Origin: Ctena decussata
Lineage: Eukaryota; Mollusca; Bivalvia; Lucinida; Lucinidae
Direction: 5' to 3'
Length of the DNA stretch: 64,000 nt
Assembly (NCBI GenBank): GCA_963989385.1
Contig: OZ022503.1
Location: forward strand, 54,186,858-54,250,857
Positions 13,134-22,846 of this stretch are shown in pieces. Under the pieces are notes generated by a model that saw nothing but the letters and a program-made list of their open reading frames with translations, did no database searches and was not told where the DNA came from. The translations under genes and the position numbers were made by a program. Numbering within the stretch: position 1 is the first letter of the stretch; each line of letters starts with the position of its first letter.

Positions 13134-13412
13134 GTGGGGAAAATGTCTGCAAAACTAATTGAGGACATATTAATTGGATTAATGCACTGGACCATCAGAG
13201 GCGTCCTGGTCTTGGCGAGGGTGGACATTGACGGCCCAGAGCAGGTGCTGTCAGCTAACAGGGTTAATTACCATAGTGAGGCGGTAAAGAAGCTGCACAA
13301 GCCCCCTAGTATGGGCTTGTATCTTGGCAGGTTCAAGTATATTCCTGCTGGGTCAGAGGTGGACGATGAGAACGGAGGCAGTGTGAGGATCGACAACTGG
13401 TACTTAAATTAG
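13134..13412 (+). CDS. Unrecognised 92-aa ORF inside the non-autonomous LTR element
   Basis: The frame opens at a GTG; the first ATG is at 13143. It is the only plus-strand frame of any size between the LTRs. The product is mixed in composition, begins with an amphipathic stretch (LIEDILIGLMHWTIRG) and has no zinc knuckle, protease, polymerase or integrase motif. I do not recognise it. It could be a remnant of gag, captured sequence, or chance. Its position in the transcribed strand of the element is the only reason to list it. Confidence 0.2.
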   Translation: MGKMSAKLIEDILIGLMHWTIRGVLVLARVDIDGPEQVLSANRVNYHSEAVKKLHKPPSMGLYLGRFKYIPAGSEVDDENGGSVRIDNWYLN

Positions 13413-14250
13413 GGTTCCAGATGCGCGGATTCTATGGATAGCCGTCCGCGCCAGAGAAACATCACCATCCATGGGAGATCGACGCATACAGATGACAACG
13501 GCTGGATGTTGTAGTAAACTGAAATAACTGCATAATGAATATCCAAGTAACTGTTGATTTATAAGGTCGTTAATTTATAAGGCTAAATGTTTTTTAAAGA
13601 ATTTCATGAAGGTGGAAATAACTATCCATTTAGATAAATAGCAGTGATAATCAAGTTTTGTTAACCCTTATGGTTAAATTTATACCTGTGTTGATTGTTT
13701 AAGTATAAAATCTCGGTTTTTAAAGTAATATATAGGTGTTATGTTGCCAGGTTAAAATTTAAGTTTTCCAAAAGTATAAACTTGAAGTTGGCCAAAGTAA
13801 CAGAAAAGAAAAAGCGAAACGCTAATAGGGGACGTAGACATCCAAGGTTGTTTTCTGGACAGAATATGTGGTGACTTATGTGGTGATTTTGACATAGATT
13901 AACTAGAGAGGAATTCACTAGTGATACTGTGCATGAAGTGATATTTTGTATGCATGTATAGTCGTATGGAAAAAGTAATGGGTGATATTTTCTTCACACA
14001 TTTACTCAGATTATTGTCATTTAAGGCCATTCAAGGAAATGAAAGTGTATGAAAATGAAAGAGCTTCAGGAGGGGAAGTGTAGGTCATTGCTAAATAGGT
14101 ATTTCCTGAATTATTAAGTTCGTTTTATTTATGGTTACATATGAATTTTTTTTGCAAAATCAGAACAAATGCTACCTACCTAGAATTTCATAATCCCTGA
14201 TATTTTATTCAATAAGTAATTTAACAAAATATCCTGTAGAAAAGGGCGAG

Positions 14251-14909
14251 TGTTGCGTAATAGCTGTTCGCCTCTAAGATTGTTGTTGTATTTGGTCTAA
14301 AATTATTATAAAGTGTACTTTTAGTAAATCGGACAAATCGGACAATGACGTAAGGGCCAAGTAGTAGGTAATTTGATAAAGTTGTTTGGAGATCTATATT
14401 AAGTTCATAATCAGGGTGGGTAAGACAGGTAATAATATTTATTGCTTTGTTTACTTAGGAACCAGACAATTTATTGGCTTTTCCAGACAGTTTTGACACT
14501 ATTTTTCTCGTAAATAAGATAAGTAAATTTCGGTCACGAAAACAAACGTCATTCACCTAAATGTTTAATATAGTATTTTAGTCATTGTCATATGTGGCTG
14601 CCAATTCCTTATAAGGCTAGATAATGCTAAATTAAAGTCGACGTAATCTTTATAAATAGAAAATGACATGAGGTATATGGCTAAAAATAAGCAGGTGCGA
14701 GAGAGTATAAAAGGGGAAAGCAAGACTGTAAGAGGGGACTTTTGCTGGGGTGTTGGTGAGAACAGGAGAGCAGTATGTAGTTAGTAATGTTGTCAGTGGT
14801 CGAGAGCGGGAGTAGGGAGAGAGAGACTGCACTCCTGCTGGGAAATATGAACAGGAATAAAAGACAGTAAAACTATATAAAACCCGACTTCTCTTTTCAC
14901 TACGTAACA
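14251..14909 (+). repeat. 3' LTR of the non-autonomous element
   Basis: Same 659-bp length as the 5' LTR and nearly identical. A purine-rich stretch, GTAGAAAAGGGCGAG, ends right before it (14236-14250) and is the likely polypurine tract. Confidence 0.9.
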
Positions 14910-16989
14910 AAAGACCGGTCTGACTGCTTAGTTGCGCTGGCTGATACGATTGTTAGTTATCGGTGTGTGAACTGAGGTACCTGTCTCCCGGCATGACACT
15001 GGGTACAGCACGCGTATATACTCGCAGCGGCGTCTTTGATCTTTACATCAAAGAGAAAACGTGCTTGACCCATAAACGTGCAGGTAATTGTGTATCAGTG
15101 CTACCGCATATATAATCGCGTAGACCCTGATCAGAATGCGCTATTTCTGTGCACACTGTACGGCATTATTTTCGCATTGGTTTGCATGAAGATATGACGA
15201 TACAACTAGGAAAGTGAAATGAACGTTTCAGTACCATTAATCAAAACAATGTATAGAACCAGACGGTAGACCATAACACGTCGGAAATAGCGACTATTAA
15301 TATTAACAGTGTATCTACGCTTTGAATCAACACGTTTCGCGGAAGAGGTTCGTACTACTAAAAACTCCATTGACGACAGTATAGATAATGACAAAATTAT
15401 GGATACATTCACAAACTTTTGAAGTCGGAATACGCCTTACACATACAGGTCAGTTACATTCACGCGATCGTAAAAATTGATGAACACCTTTCATCCAAAC
15501 GCTCAGTCACAGTGATTTGATTAGTTGTTTTGCAGACTGCCGTAAGAGGTTGAATCTACGAGTGGGCGTTATTTTGATAATCGTTTTTGACAGATAGGCG
15601 GTCCGACGTGTGTTACCTGGTTCAGTGCTCCATACGGACAATCTCGATTGGCTCGCAGGCGGTCTTTTCGTCTGGCTGACACCTGCGGTAATCCAATTAA
15701 TTATGACATGTGCTAGAATTTGAAAGACAGTGGCGATATTTTATTCGTCGGGACTAGATCAAACGGCCGTATGTGACAATTATCGGGCGTATGGCAGACG
15801 CCAGAGGTCCCATTTCTCGACGTACGGGAGCAAATCCTGGGCGTAATGCCATACGCCCGTTAACGGAAGCCCTGCATTGTACTTCATCTCTATGAATCTT
15901 AGTCTCATTTTACAAAATTTCTTGCTGCTACTGACCATTCTAAGGCGGTGATTTTGGTGGGTTTTTTTATATGGAGTTGTTTTATGAATGCTATATACAT
16001 GTATTCTGTTGCTAGCTACTTAAATATTTACCGACCTTCAACTCGGTAGAAAAAAATAATCGGGTCAAATTTAATTGATTAGGAGAGGAAAAATTGATAA
16101 ATTGCGAAGGAAAAACATCAGAAATTTTGGAAATAACTCATCTTTAACACATTTTATTGATTGTAGTACATTTTGACCAGATGCATTTAAGATTATTTCA
16201 CTTGTCCGAGGGCAAGCTGATCTTAAAACGGTACTTGTCCGGAGCTGTCAAGTACCGAGTCGGGCAAGTCGGGCGTGGTATTTCCACAGGCCTGATCAAG
16301 GGGAAATAACTCAAAAAGTAAGAAAGCAAAAGTTGTCATTCTTGTTCGCGACACATCGTCATGACCTGTTCTACATATCTGTGAAGTATTATGAAAATAT
16401 TCCAAAAGGTATTCAAGTTATGGAGCGGACACGAAATTACACCTAAAACCATCAAGGGGAAATAACTCAAAAAGTAAGAAAGCAAGAGTTGTCATTCTTG
16501 TTCGCGACACATCACCATGACCTGCTCTACATATCTGTGAAGTTTCATAAATATATTTCAATGGGTATTCAAGTTATGGAGCGGACACGAAATCGCACCT
16601 AAAACCATCAAGGGGAAGTAACTCAAAAAGTAAGAAAGCAAGAGTTGTCATTCTTATCGCGACACATCGTCATGACCTGCTCTACATATCTGTGAAGTAT
16701 CATCAAAATATTTCAAAGGGTATTCAAGTTACAGAGCGGACACGAATCTGCAAAAAATTTGCCAAAGGGAAGATAACTCAAAAATTACAAAAGCAAAAGT
16801 TACCTTTCTTGCACGCGACACATCGCCATGACCTGTTCTACATAACTGTGAAGTATCATGAAAATATTCCAAACAGTATTCAAGATATGGAGCGGACAAG
16901 AAAATGTTTACGGACGGACGGACGGACAGACGGACGGACGGACGGCTCATCGCTATATCCCCCGAACCTTTCGGTCGGGGGATAAAAAG

Positions 16990-17760
16990 AGGAGAAGTCT
17001 GGTTCTCAATCCCACAATACAGTAAGTCATCATTAACCTGCATACCAAATATGACTAATCTAGCTTGCATGGTTGTGGAGAAAACTTTGATGAAAAAGTT
17101 CATTATTCAAAGTATGGAAAGAAAGAATATTGGACAAATACAGGGAAGAGTAAGCAACAAAAGGCTGGTTCTCAAACCCACGATACAACATATCGTCATC
17201 AACCTGCATACCAAATGGGACTACTCTAGCTTGCTTGGTTGTGGAGATATCTTTGACGAAAAATTTTATTATTCAAAGTATGGAAAGAAAGACTATTGGA
17301 CAAATACAGGGAAGAATAAGCAGAAAAAGGCTGGTTCTTAATCCAACTATACAACATATCGCCATCAACCTGCATACCAAATATGACTTCTCTAGCTTGC
17401 ATGGTTGTGGAGAAATCTTTGACGAAAAATTTCATTATTCAAAGTAGGGAAAGAAAGAAAATCAGACAAATACAGGGAAGAATAAGCAGGACAAGGCTGG
17501 TTCTCGATCCCATGATACAACATGTCGTTATCAACCTGCATAGCAAATATGACTACTCTAGCTTGCATGATTGTGGAGAAATCTTTGACGAAAAATTTCA
17601 TTATTCAAAGTATGGAAAGAAAGAAAATGGGGCAAATACAGGGAAGAATAAGCAGGAGAAGGCTGGTTCTCAATCCCACAACACACCATGTCGTCATCAA
17701 CCTGTATGCCAAATATGACCAGTCTAGCTTGTATGGTTGTGAAGAAATCTTAGATACAAT
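16990..17760 (+). repeat. Tandem units of family G, about 4 copies of 185 bp
   Basis: CTAGCTTGCATGGTTGTGGA and CATTATTCAAAGTATGGAAA recur with a period of about 180-185 bp. The overlapping short frames on both strands here come from this repetition and are not genes. Confidence 0.85.
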
Positions 17761-18300
17761 ATCTTTGAACAAGGGAGATAACCTACATACACTGGGTATA
17801 CCTTTTTTAGTTCTACTATTTTCCCTTGACAATAAATGGTTACTGAGCACAACAAAAGTTTACACAAAAGTAGCCGATAAGAACTAATGAAAGGGATTCA
17901 CTCTTAAACGAAGAAAGGGAGAGCAGCCATTGTTGTACGCGACACATCGTTAGGACTTCATACACATTGCTATGAAGTTTTATAAAGATATCCCAAACGG
18001 TTATATAGTTATGGCGCGTACAAGACTTATAGGGATAAAATTAATCAAAGGGGCATAACTTCAAAAGTAAGAAAGGGGGAGCAACCATTTTTGTACGCGA
18101 CACGTTCCCCCACCCTAATACATATGCCTACCGAATTTCATGAAGATATCCCAAATGGTTACTGAGTTATGGCGTGTACAAGAATGTTTACGGACGGACG
18201 GACGGACAGCGCCATGACATAATACGTCCGTCTTTTCAAAACGGGCGTATAAAAAAAGACTCTGAGTCTAAAATGGATTTCATTAAAAAATTAAGGCGAG

Positions 18301-18620
18301 GTCTGCTGACAACCGGTTGTCACCAGACTTTTTGGACCAAAACCGTCTGCTGACAACCGGTTGTCACCAGACTTTTTGGACCAAAAATGTCTGCTGACAA
18401 CCGGCTATATAATTTCCATTAAATGGTTTTAAATTGGGTTTAATTTACTGAATTTGTTTTAATATGCTATAAATATGTTATAAATATAACATAAACATGA
18501 AAAAGCTTCTCAAATAGTTGAGGCAAATTACCATTTTTACTTGCATGATTCTTGCACTCTTGTCACTGGGTTACATATATATGTGGACTGTTTGTACTTT
18601 ATGTATGGATAATGGAAACC
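18301..18620 (+). repeat. Left TIR of long-TIR element 1
   Basis: 44-bp units start at 18301, 18345 and 18389 (partial). Each unit has the palindrome TGACAACCGGTTGTCA flanked by GTCTGC and CCAGACTTTTTGGACCAAAA. The unique inner part starts at about 18405. Confidence 0.85.
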
Positions 18621-19165
18621 AATAATGAAGTTGAATATCTACCCCATTATAAGCCTATATAAAACATGTGACCCCCAGGGTAGGGCATTTGACCCCAGGG
18701 CCATAATTTGAACAGACTTGGTATTGGACAACTAGGTGATGCCACATACCAATTACCAAGGCTCTGCATCCAGTGGTTTTAGGCAAGAAGATCTTAAAAG
18801 CCTTTGCAAAAACGTGACACCCAGGGCAGGGCTCAGCCTAGAGGGCGATTTGGGAGAAATAGTCTCCCTAAGCTGGTTGACTTCTCCCTATTTTGAGCTG
18901 AGGGAGAAGTGGAAATACATAGAACATATAGGGAGCTCCAAAATTTGGGCAAAAACTTCTCCCTCAAGTCCTGAAAATATCGCAAAATTTCTCCCTGTCT
19001 GAAAGCTCTAGGCTCACCCCTACAGGACGAGGCCATTTTGGCCCTAGGACCATAATTTGAGCAAACTTGGTAGAGGACCACCAGGTGATGATACATACCA
19101 AATATCAAGGCCCAAGGCCTTACGGTTTTAGACAAGAAGATTTTCAAAGTTATTCCAAAACCTTA
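18621..19165 (+). repeat. Family B-like tandem-unit fragment with a small inserted element
   Basis: Phrases such as CCATAATTTGAACAGACTTGG and TTTTAGGCAAGAAGAT match the units of the Helentron-like element at 32041-33884. A 196-bp segment (18827-19022) interrupts a unit. Its ends, CAGGGCTCAGCCTAGAG and CTCTAGGCTCACCCCTA, are imperfectly inverted, and it holds repeated TCTCCCT/AGGGAGA motifs, which suggests a small hAT-like MITE. No clear target duplication. Confidence 0.5.
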
Positions 19166-21257
19166 GTATTTCAACTCATTTGACCTACCCTTAGCAAAAA
19201 GAAATGCATTTTATATCTATTCAGTTTCCATTTCTTTCAAACCACCATTGAAAATGGACGAAATATGCAAATTAGGCTGCTATTGAAATGACATCATGGA
19301 AATGGTGAAACAATAAATTCCATTTTGCATGGAAACATTGAAATGACATCATAAAAATGGCTGGAACATTAGTTAAAATGGTTTGCTACCATTTAAATGA
19401 TGCAGTGATAGTGATGAAATAATACTTTTCTCATGGCATCATGTGCTATATTCTAATAAAATATATCTTATGTAAGTAACTCAGACAAGCCTGCAAATTC
19501 GCACAATCTGTAAAGTGTCCACCATGGGCACTCTGTGTGAAAATTAGACTCCAAAAGTCCTTCATGAAGGTACTAACAAAGACCCTGAACCCTTGCTATA
19601 TGCAGCATAAAGTATATTTTCCAGAAGCACTGACAAAAACCTTATGTACCAGAAGAATTCTGTTGCTTCAAGCACCATTTCTTGTCTCTTCATTAAAAAA
19701 AAAAAATAAAAAAAATACCATAAAGGTTTCAACTATCTGGAACAGATAGATCAGAAAATAGTGCAGACCCAGATCAGGTTGCTCGTAAAATGAACAATCT
19801 GATCAGGGTATACACTGTCTGCCATTCCATCTTTACCTTCAAATCCAAACTGTTCCATATTTAAGACAGCTATGGTAATTATTTTAAGTGTCCGATTTTT
19901 ATCATTCTTACATAGTAATAATCATTTATGGTTACACTTCTTTTAATTAGTGGACCAAGCAGTATTAAAAGAAGGTGCCCTTAAATTTTCTGATCTTTAC
20001 AAAGTATTTGTACAAATGTATCATGTTTGCTGGGGCAGTCTGATCTGGTTTTGCACTGCACTGGCAGTCTGATCAGATTCTACACTATTTGTTTGGGAAG
20101 CAGTCTGTCCAGAGTCTATAATGTTTGCTCATGGCAGCCTTAATATCTTATTTCTTTCTAGTACAAACGCATTAAGAATGTCAGATGTAATTTGCAGGGT
20201 TGCTAGTAATAGATAACAAGCTTGATTTATGTTAGCACTAGCAGACCAAAATTATATCTGTTGCTTTCCATTTGAACAGTGAGAAGGCCCAGATCAGTAG
20301 TCTAACCATCATGTCAAAGTTTTGCTTGAGCAGTCTGACCCAGGTCTGCAGTGGGGTACACTGTTTGCTTGGGGACAGCCTGAGCATGGTTCACAATGTT
20401 TGCTTGTGACAGTCTGATCAGGGTCTATACTGACAGTCAGATCTGGCTCTACACAGTTTCTGTTGCCCAGCAGTCAGATCAGAGTTTATACTGTTTGCTG
20501 AGACAATTCTACACTATTTGCTCTTGCAGTCTGGTCAGGGTCTGCACAGATTGCTCTTTGCTGTCTGGTTGCTATGGCATATCTACCTTAATAATGATAA
20601 GCTCTAATTAATTTAGTCACAGCACAAGAAAAGAAGCCAGATGTCACATGCAAACAACAGTACTACATATAAGACCATCCTGCACTTAAATGCAGATGTG
20701 CAGACTGATCAGAGCTACTGCGTTTTGCTATATGTATTCTTCCAGCATAGTATTTTTAGATGATAACTATGCATACAAGCTAAAAAAAACACTCACAAAA
20801 AAACACAACAGACCTTATAGTAACTGGTCCATTTTCACTGGGATTTTAGGCTGGAACCCTATGGTAAGAATTATAACTATTGGGACGGACAGGGCTGAGC
20901 AGAAGGTGCAGGCCCTGATCAGTCTCACCAGGAATTATACTGCTTTCCATTCCATTTGCATCTTCTGAACACATATATCACTGCTTTGTAAGCCCAAAAC
21001 GTCTGAATTTTAGGACAATTTTGGTAATTATTCTAGGTGTCCGAATTTTCAGACTTTTTTTCATTATGTTTTTAAAAACTAAAATCTAAAACTCTGGCAC
21101 TCATAATTATTAAGTTTTCCAATGTCATTACCGTTTTAAATCATTGGTTCAATGAATGAATAAAAGATACATCATTATATAGACATGGCCGCCTGGGTGA
21201 ATAATTACACATCAGAAATACGTTACAGTGAATCTGACATGCAAATTTTAACTATAG
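19166..21257. other. No gene; dispersed CTGATCAG-rich repeat
   Basis: From about 19760 to 20560, and again near 20700-20930, degenerate units of 60-80 bp carry (G)CAGTCTGATCAGGGTCTACACTG and GTTTGCT. Related motifs occur at 6505, 41255 and 52690 and in the fold-back MITEs. Nothing coding is convincing. This is the left interior of long-TIR element 1. Confidence 0.55.
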
Positions 21258-21852
21258 TGTAATAGTCCTGTACGGTGTTAATATACACACCTAACACCTG
21301 GGGAATTAACTCATTAAAAAGTCACTAATAATGTTTCTAATTTTATTTGATTTCTTTCAATAATTTTAACTATCAAAATTTAAGATGGTAAAAGCCTAAA
21401 TATTATTTAACGTAGATGTTACTAATTCTTCTTAGATCTTTCTAACTAACAACTCTGAATGAATGGAATGAATGGTACACACTTTCTCACAGCATGCTCT
21501 TTCATACATGCGACCTCTCCCAAATATGGCAACTACGCTTCACACCCCAACCCACTGATGGTGACAAATAAGGCTACTACATTTCCTGTTACAACACTTT
21601 CTCACAGAAGATAAAAATAAACTGAACTCATGCTCTCAGCAAATAAGGAACAGGTATTTCCGGCAATATAGAACCAACCCAGCACAGCTTGTCTGAAAGG
21701 TGATAGTTCAAGGGATAGGGAGATCAAGATTAAAAACAAAGATAAATCTAATTGTATGTAGGAGTGAGGGGAAAGGTAGAAAGACCGGAAATAAACAGCT
21801 GTGCAGCAATATTAGAGAAAAGAAAAATATAAATATATGCTAATATATATCA
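21258..21852 (-). repeat. 3' LTR of the Gypsy element
   Basis: 595 bp, no difference from the 5' LTR seen by eye. AATAAA on the minus strand at 21342-21347 is the likely poly(A) signal. Confidence 0.96.
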
Positions 21853-21862
21853 TCCGCCCGCA
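21853..21862 (-). other. Putative polypurine tract of the Gypsy element
   Basis: The minus strand reads TGCGGGCGGA immediately before the 3' LTR. It is short and has one internal pyrimidine, so it is a weak match to a classical polypurine tract. Confidence 0.5.
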
Positions 21863-22846
21863 GAAAAAAAATTATTACCTATCTAATAATTTAGAACAAA
21901 ATTAAAAAAAAGTGAATTAAAATTTATGCTGAAGCTAATTGAGCACATCTAAAATAATTTGAAACTTAGCTGTCAATCAAACGTTGGAATACATGAAGCT
22001 AGTTAGTATGCCACTCTCACACCCACGCACAATTACACACCTTCAGAATCACGTGGAAATTTTCAGGAAAGAATAACATAATCTCTCCCAGTCTACACTG
22101 TGCAGATAAAATCATCAAGCTTTCAATGATAATGATAGTAAAAACAACAATGTAGCTTAATATGAATATGCACCTTCTGCTATATTCTGAATAAAACCGT
22201 ACATTCAGAGCATATCAAAGATAAACAATGTGCTTTCATATTTTGCGACATTTTCACGAAATAATCAGACACAATTTTTATAACAAGACGTTCTGCAAAC
22301 ATAATTCAATATGACACTAAAAACAAACAGCAATAAACAAAAGCAATATGAAATACAAATGACGTCATGACAAATTCATATCAATGCGCAATATACCGGT
22401 AAATTAATCAACATGCATGTTTAAACACAATTTAGTTCCTCTGAATACACTAAAGTTTTCTCAAATCAGCAGTCACTAATTTGAATATTAGCACTCATCA
22501 AGTTAATTAATGATACTATGTACTATCTTTGTATTCAAATCTCACAACAGTCAGATTATGTCTTATCAGATCTGACATAAAACCATCTTGTTTCCACTGC
22601 CTCACCTCTAAGTAATAACACATCTCATCATGTGCAAACACTTTGCTCCCAAAAGTATTATCTCAGCTCCATTCTCAGGGAATCTGACCTTACCTAACCC
22701 CTAATAACCTATACACACTATGAAAATAGTAAAATCAACCTTGAACCCAGTGGAAAGCTTATGACCTGGAAATATTTTACAAGCAAATTTCTGGGGATTA
22801 AATCGCGGGGTTAGAAGTATTACTTTGGGGCTTATCTCATCTCTAC
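21863..22846 (-). other. Non-coding interval between pol and the 3' LTR
   Basis: About 1 kb of AT-rich sequence with no ORF above background. There is no env-like frame. It is unusually long for a Gypsy 3' untranslated region. Confidence 0.7.

Larger units (their letters stand above)
10714..14909 (+). mobile_element. Non-autonomous LTR retrotransposon, 4.2 kb
   Basis: Two 659-bp LTRs bound 2.9 kb with no recognisable gag or pol. The 4-bp AAAG is duplicated at 10710-10713 and 14910-14913. The same host element at 59196-60740 carries the undisturbed site (AAGAAAGACCGG near 59692), which confirms insertion. Orientation is plus: a TATA box, an AATAAA and a purine tract before the second LTR all read this way. 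No standard TGG primer-binding site follows the first LTR. It would need proteins from another element. Confidence 0.88.
10270..15874. mobile_element. hAT-like element B, copy 1, split by an LTR retrotransposon
   Basis: The ends CAGGGCTTCCACTAAC and GTTAACGGAAGCCCTG are inverted, with one or two mismatches. The 7-bp CATTGTA is repeated at 10263-10269 and 15875-15881. The subterminal region repeats GGAAGTC and GACTTCC. The same element occurs without interruption at 59196-60740. No transposase ORF is visible in either copy, so it is non-autonomous. Confidence 0.82.
10094..16294. mobile_element. hAT-like element A with 8-bp TSD, host to two further insertions
   Basis: The termini CAGGGCTGTGGAAATA and TATTTCCACAGGCCTG are inverted with one mismatch. 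Exact 8-bp duplications ATCAAGGG lie at 10086-10093 and 16295-16302, in the tandem unit of family D. Subterminal ACTTGTCC motifs repeat at both ends. Without the nested insertion (10270-15874) the element would be about 0.6 kb and non-coding. The 8-bp duplication and CAGGG end fit hAT. Confidence 0.85.
9189..16988 (+). mobile_element. Helentron-like element (family D), copy 1, interrupted
   Basis: The left end has a hairpin GCCATCAGAGGAGATGGC and AATCCCCCGACCG (9212-9224). The right end has CGGTCGGGGGAT (16972-16983) and an A run. Interior units include CCTAAAACCATCAAGGGG and AACTCAAAAAGTAAGAAAGC; one unit is split by the hAT-like insertion at 10094-16294. A GGACGGAC microsatellite (16907-16945) precedes the terminal hairpin. 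The first 400 bp are rearranged (see 9272-9609). Confidence 0.65.
8670..18257 (+). mobile_element. Helentron-like element (family G), outermost shell of a five-level nest
   Basis: The left end is at 8670 with ATACGCCCGTTT (8694-8705). The right end has the exact inverse AAACGGGCGTAT (18239-18250) followed by an A run. Its tandem units (about 180 bp, carrying AAAGAAAATNGGNCAAATACAGGGAA and CATCAACCTGCAT) occur at 8880-9188 and again at 16990-17760. The broken unit resumes across the insertion of family D. The right part ends with a short GGACGGAC run and a terminal hairpin. It encodes no protein. Confidence 0.65.

Noticed and set aside
21863..22846. An env gene downstream of pol
   Set aside because: No ORF with a signal peptide or transmembrane segment is present; the interval is AT-rich and non-coding.
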